Shown one piece after another: positions 8,831 to 17,625 of a DNA stretch of 64,000 nt. Origin of the DNA: Hydrogenophaga taeniospiralis (lineage in GTDB: Bacteria; Pseudomonadota; Gammaproteobacteria; Burkholderiales; Burkholderiaceae_C); assembly GCF_020510445.1 (NCBI RefSeq), contig NZ_JAHBAG010000001.1, forward strand, positions 5,211,672 to 5,275,671, in the 5' to 3' direction. Position 1 is the first letter of the stretch, and every line of letters begins with the position of its first letter. The notes below the pieces were generated by a model. It saw nothing but the letters and a program-made list of their open reading frames with translations, was not told where the DNA came from and searched no databases. The translations under genes and the position numbers were made by a program.

Positions 8831-10033
8831 ATGTCAACCAACCGCGGTGTCGTGTACCTGGGCCAGGGCCACGTCGAGGTCCAGTCCATCCCTTTTCCCG
8901 AACTCCTGAACCCGATGGGACGCACCGCCCAGCACGGGGTGATCCTGAAGGTGCTCACCACCAACATCTGCGGCTCTGACCAGCACATGGTGCGCGGCCG
9001 GACCACCGCCCCGGCCGGTCTGGTGCTGGGCCACGAAATCACGGGCGAGGTGCTCGAAGTCGGGCGCGATGTCGAGACGCTGCAGCGCGGCGACATCGTG
9101 TCGGTGCCTTTCAACGTGGCCTGCGGGCGCTGCCGCACCTGCAAGGAACAGCACACCGGCGTCTGCCTGAGCGTCAACCCGTCGCGCGCGGGCGGCGCCT
9201 ATGGCTATGTCGACATGGGTGGCTGGATCGGCGGCCAGGCCGAATACGTGATGGTGCCCTACGCGGACTTCAACCTGCTGAAGTTCCCCGATCGCGGACA
9301 GGCGGTCGAGAAGATCCGCGACCTGACCTGCCTGTCCGACATCCTGCCCACGGGCTACCACGGCGCCGTGACGGCCGGTGTCGGGACCGGCAGCACCGTG
9401 TACGTGGCCGGTGCCGGCCCCGTGGGCCTGGCGGCGGCGGCGTCGGCGCGGCTGCTGGGTGCGGCTGTCGTGATCATCGGGGACGTCAATCCCGCGCGCC
9501 TGGTCCATGCGCGCAAGGTCGGGTTCGAGACGGTGGACCTGTCCCTGGATGCCAGCCTGGGGGAACAGATCGCCCAGATCCTGGGCACACCCGAGGTGGA
9601 CTGCGCGATCGATGCCGTGGGCTTCGAGGCGCGTGGCCACGGTCATGCCGGGTCGCAGGAAGAGGCCCCTGCCACCGTGCTCAACGCACTGATGGAGGTC
9701 ACGCGAGCCGCGGGCAAGATCGGCATTCCGGGCCTGTACGTCACGGAGGACCCGGGCGCCACCGATAAGGCGGCGAAACAAGGTTCACTGAGCATCCGCC
9801 TGGGCCTGGGCTGGGCCAAGTCGCACAGCTTCTTCACCGGCCAGACACCGGTCATGAAGTACAACCGCGCGCTGATGCAGGCGATTCTGTGGGACCGGAT
9901 CCACATCGCCGACGTGGTGGGCGTCGAGGTGATTGCCCTCAAGGACGCACCCAGAGGCTATGCGGCCTTCGACGCCGGTGCGCCGAAGAAGTTCGTCATC
10001 GACCCCCACGACCAACTGAAGCTGGCCGCCTGA
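8831..10033 (+). CDS. fdhA: Glutathione-independent formaldehyde dehydrogenase
   Basis: This zinc- and NAD-dependent enzyme oxidises formaldehyde to formate without glutathione. Visible features are the catalytic zinc region CGSDQHM with GHEITGEV, the structural zinc cysteines CGRCRTCKEQHTGVC, and the Rossmann motif GAGPVGLAAA. The 400-residue length and the segments MGGWIGGQAEYV and SHSFFTGQTPV are typical of Pseudomonas putida FdhA. An AGAGGAG ribosome site lies at 8818-8824. Each betaine, dimethylglycine and sarcosine demethylation releases a one-carbon unit, so this gene completes the pathway as a detoxification step. Confidence 0.93.
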   Translation: MSTNRGVVYLGQGHVEVQSIPFPELLNPMGRTAQHGVILKVLTTNICGSDQHMVRGRTTAPAGLVLGHEITGEVLEVGRDVETLQRGDIVSVPFNVACGRCRTCKEQHTGVCLSVNPSRAGGAYGYVDMGGWIGGQAEYVMVPYADFNLLKFPDRGQAVEKIRDLTCLSDILPTGYHGAVTAGVGTGSTVYVAGAGPVGLAAAASARLLGAAVVIIGDVNPARLVHARKVGFETVDLSLDASLGEQIAQILGTPEVDCAIDAVGFEARGHGHAGSQEEAPATVLNALMEVTRAAGKIGIPGLYVTEDPGATDKAAKQGSLSIRLGLGWAKSHSFFTGQTPVMKYNRALMQAILWDRIHIADVVGVEVIALKDAPRGYAAFDAGAPKKFVIDPHDQLKLAA

Positions 10034-10063
10034 CCCACGAACTGACGTGGTCCGCGTCAGGCC

Positions 10064-10093
10064 GCCCATCGCCGTTGTCCGACGGCGGTGGGC
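10064..10093 (+). terminator. Hairpin downstream of fdhA
   Basis: An inverted repeat GCCCA-T-CGCCGT / ACGGCG-G-TGGGC with a six-base loop lies 30 bases after the fdhA stop. It has no T-run, so it may be a weak or Rho-assisted terminator between fdhA and the convergent glmS. The rest of the 161-base gap shows nothing I recognise. Confidence 0.35.
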
Positions 10094-10194
10094 AGCGCTG
10101 CCCTGGCGACGGATGGGACGGGGACAGCTCCGCGGTGCCCTGACCCGGCACGCCGGACCGGTTGCGCAGGCGCGAGGGCGAGATGCCGAACCCG

Positions 10195-12057
10195 TCACTC
10201 CACCGTCACGCTCTTGGCCAGGTTCCTGGGCTTGTCCACGTCCGTGCCCTTGGCCAGTGCCGTGTGATACGCCAGCAATTGCAGCGGCACCACATGCAGG
10301 ATGGGGGACAGCGCGCCGTAGTGCTCGGGCATGCGGATGACGTGGATGCCTTCGCTGCTGCCGATGCGGGTATCGGCGTCGGCCAGCACGTAGAGCACGC
10401 CACCGCGCGCGCGCACTTCCTGCATGTTGCTCTTGAGTTTTTCGAGCAGGGTGTCGTTGGGCGCCACGGTGACCACCGGCATGGCGCTGGTGACCAGGGC
10501 CAGCGGGCCGTGTTTGAGTTCACCGGCGGGGTAGGCCTCGGCGTGGATGTAGCTGATTTCCTTGAGCTTCAAGGCGCCTTCGAGCGCGATCGGGTAGTGC
10601 AGCCCACGGCCGAGGAACAGCGCGTTGTCCATGCGCGCGAAATCTTCGGCCCAGCTGATCACCTGCGGCTCCAGTGCCAGCACGGCCTGCAGCGCCACGG
10701 GCAGGTGGCGCATGGCCTTGAGGTGCTGGGCCTCCTGCTCGTCGCTCAGATGGCCGCGCACCTGGGCCAGCGCCAGCGTCAGCAGGAACAGGCCGGCGAG
10801 CTGCGTCGTGAACGCCTTGGTGGAGGCCACGCCGATTTCAACCCCGGCGCGCGTGATGTAGGCCAGCTCACATTCGCGCACCATGGCGCTGGTGGCCACG
10901 TTGCAGATGGTCAGCGTGTGGCGCATGCCCAGGCCCTGGGCGTGGCGCAGCGCGGCCAGGGTGTCGGCGGTTTCGCCGCTCTGCGTGATGGTGACCACGA
11001 GCGTGCGCGGGTTGGGCACGCTCGTGCGGTAGCGGTATTCGCTGGCCACCTCCACCTGGGTGGGGATGCGCGCGATGTCTTCCAGCCAGTATTTGGCCGC
11101 ACAGCCGCTGTAGTAGCTGGTGCCGCAGGCGAGGATGAGCACGTTGTCGATGTCCTTGAACACGCGGTAGGCGCCATCACCGAACAGCTCGGGCGTGATG
11201 CCCTCGACGCCTTCGAGCGTGTCGCCGATGGCGCGCGGCTGCTCGAAGATCTCCTTTTGCATGTAGTGGCGGTAGGGGCCGAGCTCGGCCGCGCCGCTGT
11301 GCGCGTGCACGGTCTTCACCGGGCGCTGGGCCACGTCGAAACTGCGGCCCTGGGCATCGGTCACCCAGTAGCGGCCGAGCTGCAGGTCCACCAGATCGCC
11401 CTCTTCGAGGTAGACGATCTGGTCGGTCACGCCGGCCAGCGCCATGGCGTCGCTGGCCAGGAAATGCTCCTGGCCACCGTCGCCCACACCCAGCACCAGC
11501 GGCGAGCCGGCGCGCGCGCCCACCACGCGGTGCGGTTCGTCCTTGTGGAACACCGCCAGCGCATAGGCGCCGTGCAGTTGCACCACCGCCGCCTGCAACG
11601 CGGCAAACACGTCACCCTCGTAGAGCGAGTCGATCAGGTGGGCAATGACTTCGGTGTCGGTCTGGCTCTCGAACACATAGCCTTTGGCCTGCAGGGCGGC
11701 GCGCAGTTCGTCGTGGTTTTCGATGATGCCGTTGTGCACCAGGGCGACGTGGCCGGCCGTGCCGTTGGCGGAGGTGTTGGCCGGCCCGTGGCTGAAGTGC
11801 GGGTGGGCGTTGTGCACGACGGGCGCGCCGTGGGTGGCCCAGCGCGTGTGGGCGATGCCGGTGCCGCTGGCGATGCCCTCGGCCTTTACCTGCTCCGCGA
11901 GCTCCGCCACACGCGCCGTGCTGCGCGCGCGCCGCAGACCATCGGAATAGACCGCCACACCGCAGGAGTCGTAGCCGCGGTACTCCAGCCGCTGCAAACC
12001 CTGAACCAACACGGGCACGATGTCACGCCCGGAAACCCCTGCCACGATGCCGCACAT
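10195..12057 (-). CDS. glmS: Glutamine-fructose-6-phosphate aminotransferase (isomerizing)
   Basis: GlmS makes glucosamine-6-phosphate from fructose-6-phosphate and glutamine, the first step to UDP-GlcNAc. The N-terminal MCGIVAG places the catalytic cysteine at residue 2 of an Ntn glutaminase domain. Two SIS domains follow ([24 protein letters not shown] and the [21 protein letters not shown] region), and the C terminus [13 protein letters not shown] is characteristic. The length is 620 residues, slightly above the usual 609-612. AAGGAG is six bases before the ATG. It is divergent from an Lrp-type regulator, and glmU lies 1.5 kb away. Confidence 0.96.
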   Translation of the reverse strand: MCGIVAGVSGRDIVPVLVQGLQRLEYRGYDSCGVAVYSDGLRRARSTARVAELAEQVKAEGIASGTGIAHTRWATHGAPVVHNAHPHFSHGPANTSANGTAGHVALVHNGIIENHDELRAALQAKGYVFESQTDTEVIAHLIDSLYEGDVFAALQAAVVQLHGAYALAVFHKDEPHRVVGARAGSPLVLGVGDGGQEHFLASDAMALAGVTDQIVYLEEGDLVDLQLGRYWVTDAQGRSFDVAQRPVKTVHAHSGAAELGPYRHYMQKEIFEQPRAIGDTLEGVEGITPELFGDGAYRVFKDIDNVLILACGTSYYSGCAAKYWLEDIARIPTQVEVASEYRYRTSVPNPRTLVVTITQSGETADTLAALRHAQGLGMRHTLTICNVATSAMVRECELAYITRAGVEIGVASTKAFTTQLAGLFLLTLALAQVRGHLSDEQEAQHLKAMRHLPVALQAVLALEPQVISWAEDFARMDNALFLGRGLHYPIALEGALKLKEISYIHAEAYPAGELKHGPLALVTSAMPVVTVAPNDTLLEKLKSNMQEVRARGGVLYVLADADTRIGSSEGIHVIRMPEHYGALSPILHVVPLQLLAYHTALAKGTDVDKPRNLAKSVTVE

Positions 12058-12202
12058 ACCGCGCTCCTTGAGAAATCGATGCTGTGCATGCTATACAGCC
12101 AAAGAAGAAATTTCAGGCTATTTTTTTAATTTCAATGACCGATAATTTCATACAAAGACGACTATGGTTTTTTATTCCATAAAGTTACTTAAATCAAAAT
12201 AA
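12058..12202. promoter_or_regulatory. AT-rich divergent control region between glmS and the Lrp-type gene
   Basis: These 145 bases are strikingly AT-rich against GC-rich surroundings, with T-runs around 12121-12127 and 12168-12175 and the repeated element AATTTC. A TGTATAGC-like -10 for glmS is readable on the minus strand near 12090. Such curved AT-rich DNA is typical for Lrp-family binding, so autoregulation by the adjacent regulator is plausible but not shown. Confidence 0.5.
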
Positions 12203-12703
12203 ATGAACATAGACGACGCCGATCTTCGCCTGCTCGATCTGCTGCAAACCGACGCCTCCCGCAGCAACCAGGCCCTGGCCGAGCTGGCCCACCTCTCACC
12301 GCCCACCAGCCTGCGGCGCATCAAGCGCCTGCGCGACCTGGGCCTGATCGAGCGCCAGGTGGCCCTGCTCAGCGCCGACCGGCTCGCTCCGCTGGTGGGC
12401 CATGGTCTGACGGCCCTGCTTGAGATCACACTGGAACGCCAGGGCGCCGAACAGCTGGACGCCTTCGAGGCGCGCGCCGTGGCCGAAGCGGCGGTGCAGC
12501 AGTGTTACCGCGTCAGCCCCGGCCCCGACTTCATGCTGGTGGTGCACGTGCCGGACATGCCGGCCTACCTTGCGCTGGCGCAACGCCTGTTCACCAGCGA
12601 TGCCAACGTGCGCAACGTCAAGAGCTTTTTCAGCATCAAGCGGGCCAAATTCGAGCCGCGCCTGGCGCTGCAGCCCGTCGGCGAGGCCGTCATCGCGCGG
12701 TAA
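12203..12703 (+). CDS. Lrp/AsnC family transcriptional regulator
   Basis: This 166-residue protein has an N-terminal winged helix (DADLRLLDLLQTDASRSNQALAELAHLSPPTSLRRIKRL) in the first 45 residues. A C-terminal RAM ligand-binding domain ends in the family motif VRNVKSFFSIKRAKFEP. Lrp/AsnC proteins sense amino acids or related small molecules. It is divergent from glmS across an AT-rich gap and not clearly in an operon, so autoregulation is the most likely role. The ATG at 12203 has no strong Shine-Dalgarno. Ligand and targets cannot be inferred. Confidence 0.85.
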   Translation: MNIDDADLRLLDLLQTDASRSNQALAELAHLSPPTSLRRIKRLRDLGLIERQVALLSADRLAPLVGHGLTALLEITLERQGAEQLDAFEARAVAEAAVQQCYRVSPGPDFMLVVHVPDMPAYLALAQRLFTSDANVRNVKSFFSIKRAKFEPRLALQPVGEAVIAR

Positions 12704-12799
12704 CAAAGCGTTAGAACGGCCAAAAACCGGTTACAGGCTCCTAGAATCCGACCACAAAAATCAGCAACTGGCTGGAATCAGCAACAAACTGGAGGTTGA

Positions 12800-13495
12800 A
12801 TGTTTGCCCTGTGGATCGCTCTCATGGTGGTGCTGGCTCTGGCCGCGCTGGGTGGCTGGCTCTACTACCGCCGCAATACCGAGAAAGGCTCGGGACGCGA
12901 TGACCGCTACACCCCCGAGCGCGTGCTCACGCCCGAGCAGGTGCAGATGCTGGACTATTTGCACGACACCTTCCCCGGCCACGTGGTGCTGCCCAACCTG
13001 CCGCTCAAGGACATGCTCTCGGTCCGGCGTGCCGCCGACCACAAGAACGCCCAGGAGCGACTGAGGACCCAGAAGGTGGATTTCGTGGTGTGCGGCGAAG
13101 ACGGTCGCCCCCAGTTTGCGTTCGACATCGAGCAGTTCCACCTGAGCAACGCCAAGGCCAAGGAGCATCAGGTGAAGATCAAGAACCGCATCCTCAAGAC
13201 CGCCGGCGTGCGTTTTCTGTTGCTCAAGAACAGCATCCACCGCATGCCCTCACCGGCCGATTTCCGCACCCAGCTCAACCTGGCGGCGCTGCCCCAGCCC
13301 AAACCCAAGGAAGAAGTCGAAACTCCCCAGCAACAGCTGGAATCCCGGATCTCGGAGTTCGACCAGCTGCACCCGGTCACCAGCTTCCGGGACTCCGAGG
13401 TGATGGGGCTGAGCGGGCTGATGAACCTGGGCGAAGACGAGATCGAACGCCAGAACCGGCAGCGCCCGCCTGCGCAGCGCTCCCGGCCGCACTGA
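12800..13495 (+). CDS. Membrane-anchored DUF2726 domain protein
   Basis: This 231-residue protein starts with one membrane segment (residues about 2-23, ALWIALMVVLALAALGGWLYY), followed by a cytoplasmic DUF2726 domain. The domain contains LRTQKVDFVVCGEDGRPQFAFDIEQ and KNRILKTAGVRFL, resembling restriction-endonuclease-like folds with a D...E/D-x-E pattern. The C-terminal 60 residues are charged and probably disordered. GGAGG at 12791-12795 supports ATG 12800, and a TAGAAT -10-like element lies about 50 bases upstream. The biochemical function is unknown. It ends 21 bases from the convergent glmU. Confidence 0.8.
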   Translation: MFALWIALMVVLALAALGGWLYYRRNTEKGSGRDDRYTPERVLTPEQVQMLDYLHDTFPGHVVLPNLPLKDMLSVRRAADHKNAQERLRTQKVDFVVCGEDGRPQFAFDIEQFHLSNAKAKEHQVKIKNRILKTAGVRFLLLKNSIHRMPSPADFRTQLNLAALPQPKPKEEVETPQQQLESRISEFDQLHPVTSFRDSEVMGLSGLMNLGEDEIERQNRQRPPAQRSRPH

Positions 13496-13516
13496 CCCGG
13501 ATCGCAGGGCCGGTTC

Positions 13517-14920
13517 TCAGCCCTTGTTCTTGCTGGGCCGCTGCCAGTTCGGCAGGCTGACCTGCTTGCCACGCGCCACCGACAGCGCGCCCGGCGGCGT
13601 GCTCTTGGTGATGGTGGAGCCTCCACCCACCGTGCCACCGGCGCCCAGGGTGACCGGCGCCACCAGCACGCAGTTGCTGCCCACGTGCACGTCGGCCTCG
13701 ATCACGGTGCGGTGCTTGTTGGCGCCGTCGTAGTTGGCCGTGATGCTGCCCGCGCCGTAGTTCACCCGCTCGCCCACCGTGGCGTCGCCCAGGTAGGCCA
13801 GGTGGTTGGCCTTGGCGCCGTCGGCGAGGGTGGAGTTCTTCACCTCCACGAAGTTGCCGATGTGCACCTCGGACCCGAGCACCGCGCCCGGACGCAGGCG
13901 CGCGAACGGCCCCACCAACGATCCGCGGCCGACCGTGACGCCGAGTTTTTCGCCGTCGATGTGGGTGAACGGGTGGATCACCGCGCCCGCCTCGATGACC
14001 GCGTTGGCGATCACGCAGTTCGCACCGATGCGCACCCCCGCGCCCAGCGCCACGCGGCCTTCAAACACGCAGTTGACGTCGATCTCCACGTCCTGGCCGC
14101 ACAGCAGTTCGCCGCGCACGTCCAGCCGCGCCGGGTCGGCCAGGCGGGTGCCCTGCTCCATCAGCGCCTCGGCCACGCGCCGCTGGTAGGCCCGCTCCAG
14201 CTGCGCGAGCTGCTGCGGGCTGTTGACGCCGGCCACCTCGACCGCGTCCCGCGTGGTGATGGCTCGCACCGACATGCCCTGCGCCACCGCGTGTTTGACC
14301 ACGTCGGTCAGGTAGTACTCGCGCTGGCTGTTGTCGTTGGACAGGCAGGCCAGCAGCGGCTTGAGCAGCTCGGCCGGCGCAGCCATGACACCGCTGTACC
14401 ACTCGGTGATGCTCCGCTGCGCCGCATCGGCATCCTTGGCTTCGACGATGGCCACCACCGAACGGTCCGCGTCGGTATCGCGCACGATCCGCCCGTAACC
14501 ACCCGCGTCTTCGCCCGTGTCCACGCTGAGCAGGGCCAGGTGCTGGCCGGCGCAGGCTTTCAGCAGGGCCGCCAGCGTGGCGCGCCCGATCAGGGGCACG
14601 TCGCCGTTGAGGATCAGCACGACCCCGTCGTCCGCCAGCACCGGCACAGCCTGCTGCACCGCGTGGCCGGTGCCCAGCTGCGGCTCCTGGCGCACGAAAC
14701 GCAGCGCCATGGCCTCGGGCGCGCGCAAAGCGGCCTCCACCGCATCGGCCCCATGCCCGGTGATCACCACCACCGAACGCGCCGACATCCGGGCCGCCGT
14801 GTCAATCACATGCTGGGCCAGTGCACGCCCGCCCAATCGGTGCAACACTTTGGGCCGCAGGCTCTTCATGCGCGTGCCCTTGCCCGCCGCCATCACCACC
14901 ACATCCACTGGGAAAGTCAT
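13517..14920 (-). CDS. glmU: Bifunctional UDP-GlcNAc pyrophosphorylase / glucosamine-1-phosphate acetyltransferase
   Basis: GlmU acetylates glucosamine-1-phosphate and then uridylates it to UDP-GlcNAc. The N-terminal nucleotidyltransferase domain begins VVVMAAGKGTRMKSLRPKVLH. The C-terminal left-handed beta helix shows hexapeptide repeats and the acetyltransferase segments VEVKNSTLADGAKANHLAYLGD and NYDGANKHRT (each read in parts). The 467-residue length is near the usual 455-460. The ATG at 14920 is chosen because upstream in-frame codons lack family similarity. With glmS nearby, the hexosamine pathway genes are loosely clustered. Confidence 0.95.
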   Translation of the reverse strand: MTFPVDVVVMAAGKGTRMKSLRPKVLHRLGGRALAQHVIDTAARMSARSVVVITGHGADAVEAALRAPEAMALRFVRQEPQLGTGHAVQQAVPVLADDGVVLILNGDVPLIGRATLAALLKACAGQHLALLSVDTGEDAGGYGRIVRDTDADRSVVAIVEAKDADAAQRSITEWYSGVMAAPAELLKPLLACLSNDNSQREYYLTDVVKHAVAQGMSVRAITTRDAVEVAGVNSPQQLAQLERAYQRRVAEALMEQGTRLADPARLDVRGELLCGQDVEIDVNCVFEGRVALGAGVRIGANCVIANAVIEAGAVIHPFTHIDGEKLGVTVGRGSLVGPFARLRPGAVLGSEVHIGNFVEVKNSTLADGAKANHLAYLGDATVGERVNYGAGSITANYDGANKHRTVIEADVHVGSNCVLVAPVTLGAGGTVGGGSTITKSTPPGALSVARGKQVSLPNWQRPSKNKG

Positions 14921-14954
14921 GAACACCTTTGCTGGGGCCGCGCCGGGCCACGGA

Positions 14955-15902
14955 ATGAATCTGGGACAAAACCTGCCGCGGATTATCTCCCGCCGCTCGT
15001 TGCGCCATGGTGTGCTGGCCCTCGCGCTGGCCCTGCTCACGCTCCTGCTGGGCGCCTGCAGCGCGACCCGTCTGGCCTACAACCAGGCGCCCAATCTGGT
15101 GTACTGGTGGATCGATGGCTACACCGACCTGAACGACCCGCAGTCGGTCCAGCTGCGCCGCGACATCGACGATTTTTTCGCCTGGCACCGCAGCACCGAG
15201 CTGCCCATCTACACCGGCATGCTGCTGCAGTGGCAACAGCTGGCGGCGAAAGACAGCACCGCCCAGATCACCTGCATCCAGTTCGAGCGCTTGCGCAGCA
15301 GCTACCTGCGGCTGATCGACCGCAGCCTGGAACCCCTGGCCCGGCTGGCCCTGCAGCTCACGCCCGATCAGCTGCAACACATGGAGCGGCACTACGCCAA
15401 GAGCAACCAGGTCTTTGAAAAGGACTATCTGCGCGGCAGCCCCGAGCAGCGCCTGGACCGGCTGCTGGACAAGGCGATCAGCCGCTACGAGACGCTGTAC
15501 GGCACGCTCAACGACGCGCAGATCACCCTGCTCACCAACCGGTTGCGCCAGTCGGCATTCGATCCCCAGCGCGTCCACGCCGAACGCCTGCGGCGCCAGA
15601 GCGATCTGCTGCAGACGCTGCGCGGCCTGCTTGGCCACACGGGCGGCAACAACGGCAGCAGCAGCGCCACGACGCCCCCGGCGACCCATGCCGCCGCCGT
15701 GGTGGCCCTGCGCGCCTGGCACGACCGCGTGATGCGCGCGCCCGTGCCCGGCTTTCACGCCTACAGCGAAAGCCTGGTGCGCGAGGGCTGCGAGCAGTTC
15801 GCCGCCCTGCACAACAGCACCAGCCCGGAGCAGCGCACCCACGCCGTCGACGTGCTCAAGGGCTACGAGCAAGACCTGCGCGCGCTGATGGCCGCGCACT
15901 GA
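14955..15902 (+). CDS. DUF6279-type lipoprotein
   Basis: The predicted protein has about 315 residues. It carries a lipoprotein signal: basic RRSLRH, a hydrophobic stretch, then the lipobox LLGAC near residue 35. The mature part begins TRLAYNQAPNLVYWWIDGY, typical of the DUF6279 family found in proteobacterial envelopes, and continues as a mostly helical domain. Start choice is uncertain: ATG 14955 gives a normal signal peptide, while ATG 14919 would overlap the divergent glmU start codon. The 34-52 base spacing to glmU leaves no room for two conventional promoters. Function is unknown. Confidence 0.75.
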   Translation: MNLGQNLPRIISRRSLRHGVLALALALLTLLLGACSATRLAYNQAPNLVYWWIDGYTDLNDPQSVQLRRDIDDFFAWHRSTELPIYTGMLLQWQQLAAKDSTAQITCIQFERLRSSYLRLIDRSLEPLARLALQLTPDQLQHMERHYAKSNQVFEKDYLRGSPEQRLDRLLDKAISRYETLYGTLNDAQITLLTNRLRQSAFDPQRVHAERLRRQSDLLQTLRGLLGHTGGNNGSSSATTPPATHAAAVVALRAWHDRVMRAPVPGFHAYSESLVREGCEQFAALHNSTSPEQRTHAVDVLKGYEQDLRALMAAH

Positions 15903-15990
15903 GCACCCGCCCACGCACCCGGCCGGGGCACCACAACCGGGCTGCCGCACACGCATCGCTGGTGCATGTGGCGCCGCCGCTTCGGTCTTT

Positions 15991-16033
15991 TGCACAAGAC
16001 TGGTGCACATATCTTGCATACAAGACTTGTATG
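15991..16033. promoter_or_regulatory. Twin operator sites upstream of the FCD-type gntR gene
   Basis: Two related inverted repeats share the core ACAAGACTNGT. The first is TGCAC-N7-GTGCA at 15991-16007. The second is the perfect CATACAA-GAC-TTGTATG at 16017-16033. Their centres are 26 bases apart. FadR/FCD-type GntR proteins bind sites of this shape, and the gntR start lies 31 bases downstream, so autoregulation is likely. Confidence 0.6.
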
Positions 16034-16052
16034 ACATGGCACGGAATTCGCA

Positions 16053-16058
16053 TATAAA
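16053..16058 (+). promoter_or_regulatory. Candidate -10 element of the gntR-amino acid transporter operon
   Basis: TATAAA at 16053-16058 is a good -10 match. Transcription starting six or seven bases later would begin at or next to the ATG at 16064. No Shine-Dalgarno precedes that ATG, so a leaderless transcript is possible. The upstream operator would cover the -35 area. Confidence 0.4.
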
Positions 16059-16063
16059 GCGGC

Positions 16064-16834
16064 ATGGTGAATTCCACAGTCATTGCCCAGCGCATCGTCG
16101 AAGCCATCCTCGCGCAGCGGCTCGCGCCGGGTGCGCGCCTGGGTGAACAGAACCTGTCCATCCTGTTCGACTGCAGCCGCACCCTGGTGCGCGAGGCCCT
16201 CATGCGGCTGGCCGCGCGCGGCATCGTCACCGTGAGTTCGCGCCGCGGCTGGTACGTGGTGCAGCCCTCGCACGACGAAGCGCGCGAAGCCTTCGAGGCG
16301 CGCCGCGTGATCGAGATGGGCCTGATCCGCCAGGCCGGCCCGATGGACAAGGCCGCGCTGCAGCGCCTGCGCCAGCACCTCAAGCAGGAAAAGGCCGCCC
16401 TCAAGGGCAGCGATGTGGGCCAGCGCAGCTACCTGCTGGGCGACTTCCATGTCTGCCTGGCCGAATGCCTGGGCAACCAGTTGCTGGCCGACACGCTGCG
16501 CGACTTCACCGCCCGCACCACGCTCATCGCCATGCTCTACCAGTCCACGCACGACGCGGTGCAGTCCTGCCAGGACCACGTGGACATCGTCGAGGCGCTG
16601 GAGCGCGGCGACACCGAACACGCCGAGCGCCTGATGCAGGCGCACATCGGCCAGGTGCAGGCCGCCCTGCGGCTGAACGCGCCCAACGACCCCCTGGCCA
16701 ACCTGCGCGAAGCCCTGGCGCCGCTGCACGAGGCCACCCCCGGCAACCCGCCCGGTGCCGCCAAAAAGACCGGCCGCCGCTCCCGCAAACCCACCCCTCC
16801 CGCCCCCGAAACCTACCTAGGAGCCTTGCTGTGA
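16064..16834 (+). CDS. GntR family regulator, FCD subfamily, of the adjacent amino-acid transporter
   Basis: This 256-residue regulator has a GntR winged helix (IVEAILAQRLAPGARLGEQNLSILFDCSRTLVREALMRLAARGIV, residues about 9-53). An all-helical FCD ligand domain follows, with EARRVIEMG, a DFHVCLAECLGN segment and a QDHVDIVEALERGD segment carrying the usual metal-binding His and Asp residues. The C-terminal 35 residues are Pro/Lys/Arg-rich. Its stop overlaps the GTG start of the downstream binding protein, so it is the first gene of the transporter operon and probably senses the same substrate. Confidence 0.88.
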   Translation: MVNSTVIAQRIVEAILAQRLAPGARLGEQNLSILFDCSRTLVREALMRLAARGIVTVSSRRGWYVVQPSHDEAREAFEARRVIEMGLIRQAGPMDKAALQRLRQHLKQEKAALKGSDVGQRSYLLGDFHVCLAECLGNQLLADTLRDFTARTTLIAMLYQSTHDAVQSCQDHVDIVEALERGDTEHAERLMQAHIGQVQAALRLNAPNDPLANLREALAPLHEATPGNPPGAAKKTGRRSRKPTPPAPETYLGALL

Positions 16835-17625
16835 AATTCACCAAACGCCTGTTTCTCGCCACCGCCGTCGCGCTCGCCGCCTTCGCCAGCCTGGGCGCCG
16901 CCCAGGCCCAGACCGCGCTCGATGACGTGATGAAGGCCAAGACGATCAAAATCGCCATCCCCACCGACTTCCCGCCCTACGGTTTCGTCGGCACCGACCT
17001 GCAGCCCCAAGGCCTGGACATCGACACCGCCAAGCTGATCGCCACCAAGCTCGGCGTGAAGCTGGAGCTGGTGCCCGTGACCAGCGCCAACCGCATCCCC
17101 TACCTGCAGACCAAGAAGGCCGACCTGGTCATCTCCACCCTGGGCAAGAACCCCGAGCGCTCGGCCGTGATCGACTTCACCGTCGCCTACTCGCCCTTCT
17201 TCCAGGCCGTGTTCGCGTCGAAGTCGCTCACGGTCGCCAGCTTTGCCGACCTCGCCGGCAAGTCCATCGGCGTGACCCGCGGCGCCATCGAAGACCAGGA
17301 ACTCACCAAACTCGCGCCCGCCGGGACCGACGTGAAGCGCTTCGAAGACAACAACGCCACCGTCTCGGCCTTCGTCTCGGGCCAGACCCAGTTGATCGCC
17401 ACCGGCGCTTCGGTGGCCGGCAACATGATGGCGCGCAACCCGCAGTTGGGCGCCGAATACAAGCTGCTGCTGAAAGACAGCCCCAACTTCATCGGCGTGG
17501 CCAAGGGCGAGGATGCGCTGCGCCTGAAGGTGAACGACATCATCATCGCGGCCAAGAAGTCGGGCGAGATCGACGCCCTGGCCAAGAAGTGGCTGGGCCG
17601 CCCGGCGGGCACCCTCCCTGAGTGA
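16831..17625 (+). CDS. Polar amino-acid ABC transporter, periplasmic binding protein
   Basis: This 264-residue family-3 solute-binding protein begins with GTG, preceded by AGGAG at 16819-16823 and overlapping the regulator stop by four bases. A Sec signal peptide runs to about residue 26 (cleavage near AAQA-QT). The mature protein starts IKIAIPTDFPPYGFVG and contains GLDIDTAKLIATKLGVKLE, typical of cystine/polar amino-acid binders. The exact ligand cannot be read from sequence. It is followed by a 179-base repeat region and then two permeases and an ATPase. Confidence 0.9.
   Translation: MKFTKRLFLATAVALAAFASLGAAQAQTALDDVMKAKTIKIAIPTDFPPYGFVGTDLQPQGLDIDTAKLIATKLGVKLELVPVTSANRIPYLQTKKADLVISTLGKNPERSAVIDFTVAYSPFFQAVFASKSLTVASFADLAGKSIGVTRGAIEDQELTKLAPAGTDVKRFEDNNATVSAFVSGQTQLIATGASVAGNMMARNPQLGAEYKLLLKDSPNFIGVAKGEDALRLKVNDIIIAAKKSGEIDALAKKWLGRPAGTLPE

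Noticed and set aside
10162..12129. 655-codon open frame antisense to glmS
   Set aside because: Composition is His/Gln/Val-rich shadow translation of a well-identified gene on the other strand, with no recognisable motif.
13685..15418. 577-codon plus-strand frame antisense to glmU
   Set aside because: It is a shadow of glmU running into the lipoprotein gene in another frame.
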